Assembly: GCF_001541315.1 (NCBI RefSeq)
Contig: NZ_LMVK01000008.1
Span: 1 to 64,000 of the forward strand
Length of the DNA stretch: 64,000 nucleotides
From: Agrobacterium tumefaciens str. B6
Lineage (GTDB): Bacteria; Pseudomonadota; Alphaproteobacteria; Rhizobiales; Rhizobiaceae
Direction of reading: 5' to 3'
How positions within the stretch are numbered: position 1 is the stretch's first letter; each line of letters starts with the position of its first letter. The translations under genes were made by a program, and so were the position numbers. This document shows positions 45,387 to 55,220 of this stretch, in pieces. Below the pieces are notes generated by a model. The model was not told where the DNA came from and ran no database searches. It saw only the letters and a program-made list of their open reading frames with translations.

Positions 45387-46610
45387 ATGGCGATAGCGAA
45401 AACCGTAGAAGCAACGATCGGTCAGAAGGAGGACGCGGGTGGAAAGATCATGCGTCACGCAGGCCTTCTGTCACAGCAATTGCAGCAGCTTCGCACCCGC
45501 ATGTATCCTCCGAAGTCGGAGAAGAGCTTGAGGCCCTTCCTTACGAACGAAGTCTCCAAGCTGACATCCATACCCGATTCCACCCTGAAGCTCATGTCGA
45601 GCGAAGGACGCGGTCCGATTCCAGGTCGGCTGGAGAATAATCATCGCGTCTATACGCTTGCCCAGATAAACGAGTTGCGCGAATTCTTTGCCAGCCAGAA
45701 GCCTTCAGAGGCGCTGAGATTTTTGCCGCGCAGACGCGAGGGTGAACATCTTCAGGTCGTCGCGATCGCCAACTTCAAGGGCGGCAGCGCGAAGACCACG
45801 ACCTGCGTTCATCTTGCACATTATCTCGCATTACAGGGGTATCGCGTTCTTGCACTTGACCTTGACCCGCAGGCATCGCTTTCTGCTCTCTTCGGTGCGC
45901 AGCCCGAATTCGATGTCGGCGCCAACGAGACTATCTACGCGGCTCTTCGTTATGACGACGCCGAGCGTCGCCCGATCCGCGATATCATTCGCAAGACGTA
46001 CTTCGATGGTATCGACCTGATTCCCGGCAATCTCGAAGTCATGGAGTACGAGCACGAGACACCGCGTGTGCTGGCCCAAAAATCAGGCTCCGGGGCAATC
46101 TTCTTTGAGCGACTGAAGCTCGCACTTGCGGAGGTCGATCAGGATTACGATGTCGTTATCCTCGATACACCTCCGTCACTGGGGTTTCTGACGCTCAGTG
46201 CAATTTATGCTGCGACCAGCATGATTATCACGGTACATCCGGCGATGCTTGACGTGGCTTCCATGAGCCAGTTCCTGTTGATGATGGGCGATTTGATCAG
46301 CGTGCTGAACGAGAATGGAGCACAGCTCGATCAGGATTTCATCCGGTATCTTGTCACCCGCCACGATCCGAACGATGCGCCGCAGTCGCAGGTGGTGGCT
46401 ATGATGCGCCATCTGTTCGGAACTGATGTGCTTTTACCCACGCTGATTGAAAGCACGGCGGTTGAGGCAGCGGGACTTGCCAAACGGTCCATTTACGAAC
46501 TTGAGATGGGCCAGATCGGCCGTGATACGCACAAACGCGCACGCGAGGCGGTGGACGCCGTCAACGAGGCGATATTGAAACTTATCAACATCAGTTGGGG
46601 ACGCACATGA
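45387..46610 (+). CDS. repA: Plasmid partition ATPase RepA
   Basis: The 407-residue ParA-type protein starts at 45387 behind AAGGGGG. It has an N-terminal DNA-binding part (STLKLMSSEGRGPIPGRLEN), deviant Walker A NFKGGSAKTTT, Walker A' LDLDPQASLSALFG and Walker B VVILDTPPSLG. It drives partition and represses the repABC operon. A GTG at 45327 in frame is less likely as the start. Confidence 0.94.
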   Translation: MAIAKTVEATIGQKEDAGGKIMRHAGLLSQQLQQLRTRMYPPKSEKSLRPFLTNEVSKLTSIPDSTLKLMSSEGRGPIPGRLENNHRVYTLAQINELREFFASQKPSEALRFLPRRREGEHLQVVAIANFKGGSAKTTTCVHLAHYLALQGYRVLALDLDPQASLSALFGAQPEFDVGANETIYAALRYDDAERRPIRDIIRKTYFDGIDLIPGNLEVMEYEHETPRVLAQKSGSGAIFFERLKLALAEVDQDYDVVILDTPPSLGFLTLSAIYAATSMIITVHPAMLDVASMSQFLLMMGDLISVLNENGAQLDQDFIRYLVTRHDPNDAPQSQVVAMMRHLFGTDVLLPTLIESTAVEAAGLAKRSIYELEMGQIGRDTHKRAREAVDAVNEAILKLINISWGRT

Positions 46611-47635
46611 CCAGCAAGTCGTCGCGTAAATCCATCGTTGCAAATTTCGGACTGCTGTCGGCGGAGCTCGAAAACCGGCTGTCGACGGACAGTTCTGCCG
46701 CCCCGCAACAATCATCATCACCCGCACGTGTTGGCGCTGGCGTCATCGGTGCGGCACATCGGGCAATCGATGACATCAAATCGGAACGCGACCGGCTGAA
46801 GGCGCTCGTTGAATCGGGTGGTGGTGCGATCCGGGAACTCGATCCGTTAATGGTCGATCCCTCTCCCTTTCCTGATCGTCTTCCGGACGACGATGCATCG
46901 GACTTCGAGACTTTCAGGAACTCCATTCGGTCCGAAGGTCAGAAAGTTCCCATTCAGGTCCGCAAGTCACCATCCTCACCGGATCGCTATCAGGTGATCT
47001 ACGGCCATCGCCGACTACAGGCAGCCAAAGATCTCGGAATTCCGGTCAGGGCGATCGAAGTCGAGATTTCCGATATCGAGCTTGTCATCGCGCAGGGTAT
47101 CGAAAATGCCGATCGTCAGGATCTGAGCTGGGTCGAGCGTGCCCTGTTCGCCCGTCGTATGGATGACGCCGACGTGAAGCCTCGCGATATCAAGGCGGCA
47201 TTGTCGATCGATGATCCGGAGCTTGCGCGAATGCGGGCGGTTTATCGCTCCGTTCCCCTCGATATCATCGAGGCGATCGGTCGGGCTGCCAAGGTCGGCC
47301 GTCCGAGATGGGTAGAATTCGCGAAGGTGTTTCCTGAACGGGCTGATCTGCATGAAGAACTGCGTAGAGTGCTGTCAGCCGCCGCAGAGAAGCGGCTGGG
47401 GTCAGACCAGAAGTTTCTGGCTGCCTTCAATGCCCTGAAACCTGCAGCAGAGCCCCGGAAGGACGGCAAGAAAATTGCCGGTGCCGCGGGCGAGCCGCTT
47501 GGCAGTTTCATGCGGACGCCCAAGGACATTCGCATTTCGGCGGAGACGCCGGCCGGAGCAGAATTCCTCGATTTTATCGAGGCCGAACTGCCCACGCTGG
47601 TGGAGCGGTTCGCACGCGAGGGATCCAGGACTTAA
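46607..47635 (+). CDS. repB: Plasmid partition protein RepB
   Basis: The 342-residue ParB-type protein starts at the ATG at 46607, overlapping the repA stop as ATGA. It has the ParB N-terminal core (GQKVPIQVRKSP, YQVIYGHRRLQAAKDLGI) followed by a helix-turn-helix region and RepB C-terminal domain. It binds parS-like sites and loads RepA. Confidence 0.93.
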   Translation: MTSKSSRKSIVANFGLLSAELENRLSTDSSAAPQQSSSPARVGAGVIGAAHRAIDDIKSERDRLKALVESGGGAIRELDPLMVDPSPFPDRLPDDDASDFETFRNSIRSEGQKVPIQVRKSPSSPDRYQVIYGHRRLQAAKDLGIPVRAIEVEISDIELVIAQGIENADRQDLSWVERALFARRMDDADVKPRDIKAALSIDDPELARMRAVYRSVPLDIIEAIGRAAKVGRPRWVEFAKVFPERADLHEELRRVLSAAAEKRLGSDQKFLAAFNALKPAAEPRKDGKKIAGAAGEPLGSFMRTPKDIRISAETPAGAEFLDFIEAELPTLVERFAREGSRT

Positions 47636-47689
47636 ATCGAAGCTGACTAGCAGGCTTCGAAATAATTTTTACGGAAGGAAAGTGCGCAA

Positions 47690-47743
47690 AAGAAAAAGGC
47701 CCCCGAAACGTTGCCGTCATGGAAGCCCTTCTCGTTGTGTGAG
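47690..47743 (-). ncRNA. Counter-transcribed RNA of the repB-repC gap
   Basis: On the minus strand a TTGACT (47778-47773) and a GATTCT (47755-47750) with a 17-base spacer form a good promoter. The transcript would run about 54 bases to a GC-rich stem ending in GGGGGCC and a T-run at 47697-47693. Size, place and layout match the small antisense RNA that controls repC translation and incompatibility in repABC plasmids. The exact ends are estimates. Confidence 0.75.
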
Positions 47744-47836
47744 AACTTGAGAATCGCATTTCCATGAATCCTAGTCAAGAGTCTTTGGCATCGTTTTGGT
47801 GAGCGTGGATCTTTTGCCTTTTTGAAAGGTGAGGAC

Positions 47837-49051
47837 ATGGAAGGTGGACAAGTGACGACGCCCTTTGGGCGGCGGCCGGTGACCCTTGCGCTTGTGAAGC
47901 GGCAGATTGCCACGACCAAGATCGAGGAAGGCAAGTCGGCAGACAAATGGAAAGTCTTTCGCGATGCATCGGAGGCAAGAGAAATGCTCGGTCTGCAGGA
48001 TCGTAGCCTTGCGGTGCTCGACGCTCTCCTCAGCTTCTATCCCGAGAATGAACTGCGCCAGGACGCGCAACTCATCGTCTTTCCGTCGAACATTCAGCTG
48101 TCAATTCGCGCGCATGGCATCGCAGGTGCCACTTTGCGTCGGCATCTTGCTCTTCTCGTTGAGGCCGGCTTAATCATCCGAAAGGATAGTGCGAACGGCA
48201 AGCGCTACGCTCGAAAGGATGACGAGGGATCAATCGAACACGCCTTCGGATTCGACATATCGCCGCTTCTTATGCGTGCCGAGGAACTCGCATGTCTGGC
48301 CCAGCAGGTTGCCGCTGATCGAATTGCCTTCAGAAGAGCAAAGGAAAGCCTGACGATCTACCGGCGCGATATCCGAAAGCTGATCACCGCTGGCGTTGAA
48401 GAGGGAGCCTCAGGCGATTGGGGCGGGCTTGAAGAGCGCTATCTTATGCTCGTCGGGCAAATTCCGCGCAATCCAACACTGAATGAACTTGGCGATCTGG
48501 GTGCCGAGATGGACAGTTTGCGAGAGGATATCCTCAAACTCCTGAATTCTGACGATTTTTCTTCAAAAATGATCACCAATGATGCTCAAATTGAGCGTCA
48601 CATACAGAATTCAAATACCAATCCCCCTAATGAACTTGAACCTAGCTCTCGAAAAGAGCAGGGAGCGAAGCCGAGCGAGAACAAGCAGACGGGACATGTG
48701 CCGATCAAGGCTTTTCCTATTGGCCTTGTGTTGCGAGCCTGCCCGGAGATTTCGAACTATGGGCCTGAGGGCCAAATCGGGAGTTGGCGCGAACTCATGA
48801 CCGCCGCCGTGGTTGTCAGGTCAATGCTTGGGGTTAGTCCCTCGGCATATCAGGAGGCCTGTGAGATAATGGGCCCAGAGAATGCTGCGGTAACCATCGC
48901 CTGCATTCTGGAACGTGGTGGCCACATCAATTCACCGGGCGGATATCTCAGGGATTTGACGAACAAGGCAAAGCGCGGTGAATTTTCACTTGGTCCGGTA
49001 CTTATGGCGCTGTTGCGAGCTGGCGGTCACCAGGTGAAAGCCACGGGATGA
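47837..49051 (+). CDS. repC: Plasmid replication initiator RepC
   Basis: The 404-residue protein starts at the ATG at 47837 behind AGGTGAGGA. It has the RepC landmarks: TTPFGRRPVTLALVKRQIA, LDALLSFYPENEL, LIVFPSNIQLSIRAHGIAGATLRRHLALLVEAGLI (read in parts) and the C-terminal GGYLRDLTNKAKRGEFSLGP. It initiates replication at an origin inside its own gene. Confidence 0.94.
   Translation: MEGGQVTTPFGRRPVTLALVKRQIATTKIEEGKSADKWKVFRDASEAREMLGLQDRSLAVLDALLSFYPENELRQDAQLIVFPSNIQLSIRAHGIAGATLRRHLALLVEAGLIIRKDSANGKRYARKDDEGSIEHAFGFDISPLLMRAEELACLAQQVAADRIAFRRAKESLTIYRRDIRKLITAGVEEGASGDWGGLEERYLMLVGQIPRNPTLNELGDLGAEMDSLREDILKLLNSDDFSSKMITNDAQIERHIQNSNTNPPNELEPSSRKEQGAKPSENKQTGHVPIKAFPIGLVLRACPEISNYGPEGQIGSWRELMTAAVVVRSMLGVSPSAYQEACEIMGPENAAVTIACILERGGHINSPGGYLRDLTNKAKRGEFSLGPVLMALLRAGGHQVKATG
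48545..48650. other. Candidate origin of replication inside repC
   Basis: repABC origins lie in an AT-rich part of repC. This stretch is the most AT-rich part of the gene, with GATTTTTCTTCAAAAATG and a perfect palindrome GCTCAAATTGAGC at 48584-48596. The protein linker it encodes (NSNTNPPNELEPSS) is low in complexity. Confidence 0.5.
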
Positions 49052-49328
49052 TGGTTGGCTTGGAGAGGTGATATCGTTATGACGGCCGCAGCCTGGGACT
49101 TCGGAGCCGTAGTCAAGGTGGTGAGGCGTTTAACTGCTCACGTCAGGAAGACGGCCATGCCTGTTATCACCACCCGCCCTGCCCTTCATTGACCCGTCCC
49201 GTTCACTCCACCGAACTGGTGAATGGGACAAGATCAATCCACGTCCGGTCGATAATTGGTGCGTGCCGCAAAATAAGCCTGCCATTAGTTCGGCAGGCTC
49301 GTCCTCCGGAAATCTTCCTAAAATGGTT

Positions 49329-50456
49329 TTACCCCGCGAAACGCTCAGGACGGAAGGTCGCCAACATCGGATGTTCCGCTCCCGTTGCGATCTCATACGC
49401 CAGCAACTCACCAGTGATAAGACCAAGCGTTGCGCCGCTGTGGCTGAAGGCCACGTAATAGCCGGGAATGTCCTTGATGGCTCCAATCACAGGTTCGCCG
49501 TCGCCCGGGATCGGTTTCCCGCCAACACCTATCGAAGCGACTTCGAGTTGCGGATTGCCTTCCAACACCTTGGCAGCCTCCACCAGAAGCTCGGCAACAA
49601 TGCTGTCATCAATCTCGTAGGTGCCGTCTGCGCGTACTGTCACCCCCTCCTCTGCCGCCCAGTCCGCATCCAGCGAGAAGGTGCCGCCAGGCGCGGGGCG
49701 AACAGCGACACGCGGTGTATTGAGGACAGCGCGCAGGGGATGGGCGAGCGGCTTGGTCTGCACGAGAAGGGCGATCGGGGTCCCGTCCCCGATGGTCTGC
49801 CCGCTTTCCGCAGCCATTTTTGGCACGGCCGGCCCGGTGGCGAGCACGACAGCATCTGCCTGATGGAGGTAACCTTTTGCGGTTTCGGCGCCAACGGCAC
49901 GACCACCCTCGATCACGACCCGTGCAGCCCCCTGGTCCGTCACCAGAACACCCCCGAGCCCGGAAAACTCCTTGAGAAGCACACCGATCAGTGTCGGCAG
50001 GTCGACCCAGCCCTCCCCGGCATTGAAAATAGCACCCTGCGGGGTGATTGCGCCCGCATCGAGACCGGGCGCGACACGGGCGACTTCGGCTGAGGAAAGT
50101 CGCTGCGCGTCATAGGCGAGCGAAACCTCGTGGCGATAGGCCGCGTCGATCTCGTTGCGCTCGTCATCCGCATCCCAGGTCAGTCCGCCATCGAAGCGCA
50201 GCCATTCCGCATCAGGGTTCTGCGCCGCGAGTGTGCGATAACGGTCGATGCCGGCCATACGCAGCCGATGATAGGGTTCAGAGCGCATGCGCGCCGAGTT
50301 CAGCCAGGAGAGCGAGCGGCCGGAGGCACCGTTGGCCGGCGGGCCGTCATTGAGGATCGTGACCTGGATGCCGCGCCGCGCAAGCTGCACGCCGGTGGAA
50401 ACGCCGAAGATACCGGCACCGATGATGACGGCCGAAGAGATGGTGTTGTCGGTCAT
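49329..50456 (-). CDS. FAD-dependent amino acid oxidase/dehydrogenase-like protein
   Basis: The 375-residue protein has an N-terminal dinucleotide-binding loop VIIGAGIFGVSTGVQLARRG, a DAO-type ASGRSLSWLN segment and the C-terminal PVIGAIKDIPGYYVAFSHSGATLG typical of glycine/D-amino-acid oxidases and opine oxidase subunits. It probably oxidises an imported amino compound. It is the last gene of a four-gene leftward operon next to repC. Confidence 0.83.
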   Translation of the reverse strand: MTDNTISSAVIIGAGIFGVSTGVQLARRGIQVTILNDGPPANGASGRSLSWLNSARMRSEPYHRLRMAGIDRYRTLAAQNPDAEWLRFDGGLTWDADDERNEIDAAYRHEVSLAYDAQRLSSAEVARVAPGLDAGAITPQGAIFNAGEGWVDLPTLIGVLLKEFSGLGGVLVTDQGAARVVIEGGRAVGAETAKGYLHQADAVVLATGPAVPKMAAESGQTIGDGTPIALLVQTKPLAHPLRAVLNTPRVAVRPAPGGTFSLDADWAAEEGVTVRADGTYEIDDSIVAELLVEAAKVLEGNPQLEVASIGVGGKPIPGDGEPVIGAIKDIPGYYVAFSHSGATLGLITGELLAYEIATGAEHPMLATFRPERFAG

Positions 50457-50500
50457 GGGGTTGGCTTTCAATCAATTGTCATACGGATGGGGTGAAGCGA

Positions 50501-51508
50501 TCAGGGCTCTTCCCAGTGGCCGCTGGTCGTGGAGCGGAAAAGTGCGTCGATCGCCTTCATGTTCGCGATCGCGTCGCCAAGCCCCGTCTCGAGTGGCTTG
50601 CCGGGGAGAACGGCCTCGGCAAATGCATCGACCTGTTCGCGATACTGATCGACCGGCCCGATCGTAATTTCCTCGCGCCCGCCGCCGGCCAGATCGCGGC
50701 CATCGTCGAAGATAAGGACAGTCGGCTCATCGGCCGGCGCATTGAAGGGAATGGGGATTTCCAGACGCCCGCGCGTTCCAAGCACTGTGACCTTCTGCGT
50801 GAGAGACAGTTGCGTGGAACAGGTAAAGGCAAGCTGCCTTCCCTCTGGAAACGCCAGCAGCCCGCTCGTCAGCCGGTCCGTGCCGAAGACGGGATCGCGC
50901 TCCATGAGCGCGATCGCCCGCACCGGTTCCGCGTCGAACAGGAAGCGCGCCGTGTTGATGGCATAACAACCAACGTCGAACAGACCGCCGCCGCCAATAT
51001 CCACCTGATTGCGCACATTTCCGGGGTCGTCGAGATAATAGGAAAAGATCGTCTGGATGGCTCTGACCTCGCCGAGGCGCCCCTCGGCGATCATCGCGCG
51101 CGTCTTCTTCCATTGCGGATGGTGGCGCACCATGAAGGCTTCTGCGACCGGCAGGCCCGCTGCCTTTTGTGCGACCGCCAGTTCCATCGCCTGCGCGGCA
51201 TCAAGCGCGATTGGCTTCTCGCAGAGCACGGGTTTGCCCTGCGCCAGCGCCTTGATCGTCAGGGGAACATGCAGGTGATTGGGCAACGGGTTGTAGATTG
51301 CGTCTATTTCCGGATCGGCGAGCAGATCCTCGTAGCTGCCATAGGATTTGGCGATGCCGAAGCGGGCCGCCATTTCCTTCGCCTTGGCGGCATCGCGCGA
51401 GGCGATCGCCGCAACGTGTCCCAGGCGGCTGGACTGGATGGCGGGAATGACCGCCTTGGCGGCGATGCCCGCGCAACCGAGCACGCCCCATCGTATCGTT
51501 CTTGTCAT
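50501..51508 (-). CDS. Gfo/Idh/MocA-family oxidoreductase
   Basis: The 335-residue protein has the NAD(P) loop IRWGVLGCAGIAAKAVIPAI, the PLPNHLHVPLTIKAL strand and the EKP motif (VLCEKPIALDAAQA) of the family. These act on sugars, inositols and sugar-amino acid conjugates. Its presence with an amino-acid importer and an FAD oxidase suggests degradation of a sugar-linked amino compound, such as an opine or Amadori product (inference). Confidence 0.87.
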   Translation of the reverse strand: MTRTIRWGVLGCAGIAAKAVIPAIQSSRLGHVAAIASRDAAKAKEMAARFGIAKSYGSYEDLLADPEIDAIYNPLPNHLHVPLTIKALAQGKPVLCEKPIALDAAQAMELAVAQKAAGLPVAEAFMVRHHPQWKKTRAMIAEGRLGEVRAIQTIFSYYLDDPGNVRNQVDIGGGGLFDVGCYAINTARFLFDAEPVRAIALMERDPVFGTDRLTSGLLAFPEGRQLAFTCSTQLSLTQKVTVLGTRGRLEIPIPFNAPADEPTVLIFDDGRDLAGGGREEITIGPVDQYREQVDAFAEAVLPGKPLETGLGDAIANMKAIDALFRSTTSGHWEEP

Positions 51509-51526
51509 CTTTTCTCCTCCCGACGC

Positions 51527-53035
51527 TCAGAGCACTTCCGCAAGGAAGCGCTGAAGACGCGGGCTCTGCGGATTGTCGAATATCGCCTCCGGCGTGCCGG
51601 CTTCCACCACGCGCCCCTCGTCCATGAAGACAACCTGATCGGCGACCCGGCGGGCGAAGCCCATTTCATGCGTGACGACGACCATGGTCATGCCGCGCGT
51701 GCCGAGTTCTGCCATCAAGTTGAGCACGCCCTTGACCAGCTCCGGATCAAGCGCACTCGTCACCTCATCGAAGAGGATGACTTCCGGTTCCATCGCGAGC
51801 GCACGGGCAATGGCGACGCGCTGCTGCTGCCCGCCGGAAAGACCGCCGGGACGGTGATGCTGGCGGCTCGCAAGACCAACATCGGCAAGCCTTGCCTTGG
51901 CAATGCGCTCGGCCTCGGCTGCCGGCAGCCCCTTGATCTTCGTCAGTGACAGCATGACGTTTTCCAGCGCCGTGTGATCCGGAAAGAGGTTGAAATGCTG
52001 GAAGACCATGCCGACGCGGCGTCGCAGCGTTTCCGGCTTCATGGCGAGAATGCTTTCACCATCGATGAGAATATCGCCGCTCTTCGGCTCGACCAGACGG
52101 TTGAGCCCACGCAACAGGGTCGATTTGCCGGAACCTGACGGGCCGATGATGCAGGTGACGCTGCCCGGTTTTACCGAAAGGTCGACACCCTTCAGCACGT
52201 CGAGATCACCATAGGCCATGCCGAGACGGCGCACATCGAGGCTGCCGCCCTTGAAAGAGACACCGGTGGCGCGGGCTGCACTGTCGAGTTCACTAACCTC
52301 CTCCAACCCACTGGTGATGGTCGAAGGGCGCTGCTTGCCAATCCGCAGGCGATTGTCGATCGCATTGACGACATGGGTGAGCGGTACGGTGACGATGAGA
52401 TAAAATACGCCTGCCAGCAGCAGCGGTGAAAGATTGCCTGTCACCACCGCCTGGTCCTGCCCTACGCGAAAGATTTCACGCTCGGAGGCCAGAAGCCCAA
52501 GGAAATAGACAAGGCTCGAATCCTTGACGTTGCCGATGAACTGGTTGACGAGGGCCGGCAGCACGCGGCGCACGCCCTGCGGCACGACGATAAGGCGCAT
52601 GCCCTGGCCGTAGCTCATCGATAGTGCCCGGCAGGCCTCCATCTGGCCACGGTCGACGCTCTGGATACCAGAGCGGAAAATTTCGCCAATATAGGCGCCG
52701 GCAATCAGGCTGAGTGCCATAATGCCGAGTGGATAAGGCGACGGGCCAAAGAGTTCGCGGCCGATGCGGGCAAAGCCCTGACCGATCAGGAGGATTGTAA
52801 CGATGGCCGGCAGGCCACGGAAAATATCGGTATAAAGGCGGGCGGGGATGCGCAGCCAGGGCGAGCGGGAAATGCCCATGATGGCGAGCATCATGCCGAT
52901 GGCGACGCCAAGCACCGTCGAGGTCGCAGCCAGGATCAGCGTATTCTTCAGGCCAACCGTGATCATGGTCGGCAGCACTTCGGCCATGGCGTTCCAGTCG
53001 AGGAAGCTGCGGCGCAGGTTTTCAAGCCAGTTCAT
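51527..53035 (-). CDS. Amino-acid ABC transporter permease-ATPase fusion
   Basis: The 502-residue protein joins two subunits usually encoded separately. Residues 1-235 are a HisM/GlnP-type permease ([20 protein letters not shown], then [24 protein letters not shown]). Residues about 255-500 are a GlnQ-type ATPase with Walker [11 protein letters not shown]-loop [10 protein letters not shown], signature LSGGQQQR and Walker [14 protein letters not shown] dimer would make a complete importer core. The binding protein gene lies just upstream. Confidence 0.9.
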   Translation of the reverse strand: MNWLENLRRSFLDWNAMAEVLPTMITVGLKNTLILAATSTVLGVAIGMMLAIMGISRSPWLRIPARLYTDIFRGLPAIVTILLIGQGFARIGRELFGPSPYPLGIMALSLIAGAYIGEIFRSGIQSVDRGQMEACRALSMSYGQGMRLIVVPQGVRRVLPALVNQFIGNVKDSSLVYFLGLLASEREIFRVGQDQAVVTGNLSPLLLAGVFYLIVTVPLTHVVNAIDNRLRIGKQRPSTITSGLEEVSELDSAARATGVSFKGGSLDVRRLGMAYGDLDVLKGVDLSVKPGSVTCIIGPSGSGKSTLLRGLNRLVEPKSGDILIDGESILAMKPETLRRRVGMVFQHFNLFPDHTALENVMLSLTKIKGLPAAEAERIAKARLADVGLASRQHHRPGGLSGGQQQRVAIARALAMEPEVILFDEVTSALDPELVKGVLNLMAELGTRGMTMVVVTHEMGFARRVADQVVFMDEGRVVEAGTPEAIFDNPQSPRLQRFLAEVL

Positions 53036-53095
53036 CAGGATATCCCTTGAAAGAAAGGCCGGTCCGACCGGTCAAGGCCGGACCGGAAGGCGGCA

Positions 53096-53929
53096 TCACT
53101 GCTTGGGAAGATATGCCTGCGGCATCGGCGTGCCGGGGAACCATTTTTCGTGCAGCTTTTTCCAGGTGCCGTCCTGCATGGCCTCTTTCAGGCCCTTGTT
53201 GAGCGCCTCGCGCAACGCATCGTTACCCTTGCGGATGACGAAGCCGGCCGGTGCATCGAAGCTCGGAATGTTGACCGCCACCTTCAGCGCCGGGTAACGG
53301 GCGGAATAGTCCTTTGCCGCCTCGAAATCGAGGAAATGGGCATCGACCGTGCCGTTGTTGAGGGCGGAAACGGCAGAGTTGTTGTCCGGGAACTTCACGA
53401 GATCGGTGCCGGCAAAGTTCTTTTCGGCATAGATTTCCTGCAGCGTGCCCTGCACGACACCGAGACGCTTGCCCTTGAGGCCCGCTGCATCGGTGATGCC
53501 GGCCTCCGAAGTAAGGACGCTCAGGAAACCTGCGAGATAACCATCGGAGAAATCAACGGTCTCCTTGCGCTTGGCCGTCGTGCCGATTGCGGCGGCTGCA
53601 ACATCGAAGCGGCCGTTGGCGACCGAGGGCATCAGGGCCGAGAATTCCTGGCCGGTGAAGACCACCTGCTCCTTCTTGAAGCCAAGGCGTCCAGCGACAT
53701 TGAGGAGAAGCTCGATGTCGAAGCCGGTAAAGTTACCGTCGGCGGTGGTGAAGGCATAGGGCTTGGCATCGCCCATCGTGCCGACACTGATGGTGGCGGG
53801 ATCGATGAGGCCAAGCGGATTGTCGGCAAGCGCCGGCGTCGCCGCGCCTGCAAGGACACCGAGCGTGACCGCGATGGCGGTGGCACGGATTTTGGCAAAG
53901 GGGGAAGTGAAGGCTTCGGTAAATCGCAT
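53096..53929 (-). CDS. Amino-acid ABC transporter substrate-binding protein
   Basis: The 277-residue protein starts at 53929, behind GAGGAGA. A signal peptide ends at ATPALA, and the SBP_bac_3 fold shows in [41 protein letters not shown] and [18 protein letters not shown]. It delivers a polar amino acid or opine-like ligand to the fused permease-ATPase. It is the first gene of the operon and faces the LacI-type regulator. Confidence 0.9.
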   Translation of the reverse strand: MRFTEAFTSPFAKIRATAIAVTLGVLAGAATPALADNPLGLIDPATISVGTMGDAKPYAFTTADGNFTGFDIELLLNVAGRLGFKKEQVVFTGQEFSALMPSVANGRFDVAAAAIGTTAKRKETVDFSDGYLAGFLSVLTSEAGITDAAGLKGKRLGVVQGTLQEIYAEKNFAGTDLVKFPDNNSAVSALNNGTVDAHFLDFEAAKDYSARYPALKVAVNIPSFDAPAGFVIRKGNDALREALNKGLKEAMQDGTWKKLHEKWFPGTPMPQAYLPKQ

Positions 53930-54053
53930 TGGTTTCGTCTCCTCTGGTGTCGTTGTCTGCGATGTATTCAAGGCGCACGGGTCCCATCCGGACGGCGGCA
54001 TAACCTCACCCGCCCGGCCCATGCAGTTCGCATGTCGGAAGTCTTTTAAATAT

Positions 54054-54091
54054 TTGAGACCGGTCTCAATAAGAAAGAGACCGGTCTCTTT
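54054..54091. promoter_or_regulatory. Tandem LacI-type operators
   Basis: TTGAGACCGGTCTCAA (54054-54069) and AAAGAGACCGGTCTCTTT (54074-54091) are perfect palindromes sharing GAGACCGGTCTC. Their centres are 21 bp apart, two helical turns, in the divergent gap between the binding-protein gene and the LacI-type gene. They are almost certainly bound by that regulator. Confidence 0.85.
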
Positions 54092-54155
54092 GATTATTGG
54101 CAATTGTTATCTTCGCATTTGCCAGTCGTCAAGTTCTCTTGTAAGGCTACCGTTT

Positions 54156-55220
54156 ATGGACAAGAGCCTATCTAAAACTCCTTCCGTCACCGTGGCTGAC
54201 GTCGCGCGCAGGGCCGGCGTCTCGAAGGCAACGGCTGCGCGCGTACTTGGCGGCTACGGAACTGTCAGCGACCGGGTGCGCGAGGCCGTCACCGCCGCCG
54301 CTGATTACCTCGACTATCGCCCCAACGAGCTTGCCCGCAGCATGACCACGGGCCGTTCCGGCACGATCGGCGTTGTAGTGGGGGATATCGAGAACCCCTT
54401 CTTCAGCCTCGCCGTACGCGGCATCACGGATATCGCGCGGCAGGCAGGCTTTACCGTCATTCTCATCAATTCGGGCGAGGACGCGACAGCGGAGAAGGCC
54501 GCGATCCGTACATTGCTTGCCAAACGCGTCGATGGCCTGATTGTCTCCCCCGCCAAGGAGAATGATGTCGATCACCTCAGGGAAGCCATCCGGTCCGGCT
54601 TGCCACTCGCGTTACTCGACCGTTGCGGCGAGGCGTTGGACGTAGACACTGTCATCGCCGACGACCAGAATGCGGCGGAGACTATTACCCGCCAGTTGAT
54701 CACACTTGGCCACCGCCGCATCGCCTATCTTACCGCCTGCGACACACCGGATCATCGCTTCCATACGCCGCGGGACATCAGCACCGGTTCCGTGCGGCGC
54801 CGCATCGAAGGGTATCTTGGTGTCTGCCGTGAGGCTGGCCTTATCGGTATGGAGGACTGGGTGAAGGTTGGGGCCGTTACGCCGGAACGCACGCACCGGA
54901 TCGTTATCGAAATGCTCCAGTCGGGAGACCGTCCGACGGCGATCATTGCATCGGACAGTATAATCGGTCTTGAAGTGTTCAGGGCACATCGTGAATTGGG
55001 ATTAAATATTCCGGGTGATCTATCTCTGGTGTCGTTCCACGACGCGGACTGGACGTCTGTAACCACCCCCCCGGTTACTGTCGTGCGGCAACCCGTCTAC
55101 GAACTGGGAGCGACGGCGGCCAAGCTCCTAGTTGAGCGATTAAATGGCGAAGATCGGGCCGCCCGCAAGGTGGTTCTAAAAACCGAGGTCGTTGAACGCG
55201 CTTCCACGCAAGCCATTTGA
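54156..55220 (+). CDS. LacI-family transcriptional regulator
   Basis: The 354-residue protein starts at 54156. It has the LacI helix-turn-helix VTVADVARRAGVSKATAARVLGG with a hinge helix (RPNELARSMTTGRS), and the periplasmic-binding core with IGVVVGDIENPFFSLAVRG and AIIASDSIIGLEVFRAHREL. It should repress the divergent uptake operon through the tandem GAGACCGGTCTC sites until the ligand is present. Confidence 0.9.
   Translation: MDKSLSKTPSVTVADVARRAGVSKATAARVLGGYGTVSDRVREAVTAAADYLDYRPNELARSMTTGRSGTIGVVVGDIENPFFSLAVRGITDIARQAGFTVILINSGEDATAEKAAIRTLLAKRVDGLIVSPAKENDVDHLREAIRSGLPLALLDRCGEALDVDTVIADDQNAAETITRQLITLGHRRIAYLTACDTPDHRFHTPRDISTGSVRRRIEGYLGVCREAGLIGMEDWVKVGAVTPERTHRIVIEMLQSGDRPTAIIASDSIIGLEVFRAHRELGLNIPGDLSLVSFHDADWTSVTTPPVTVVRQPVYELGATAAKLLVERLNGEDRAARKVVLKTEVVERASTQAI

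Noticed and set aside
47690-47836. CRISPR-like or tRNA-like structure in the repB-repC gap
   Set aside because: The stem and promoter fit the antisense RNA of repABC plasmids; there are no repeats with spacers and no tRNA arms.
50492-51949. Long rightward open frame of 485 codons opposite the Gfo/Idh and ABC fusion genes
   Set aside because: The opposite strand encodes clear, well-conserved proteins throughout; this frame is a high-GC shadow.
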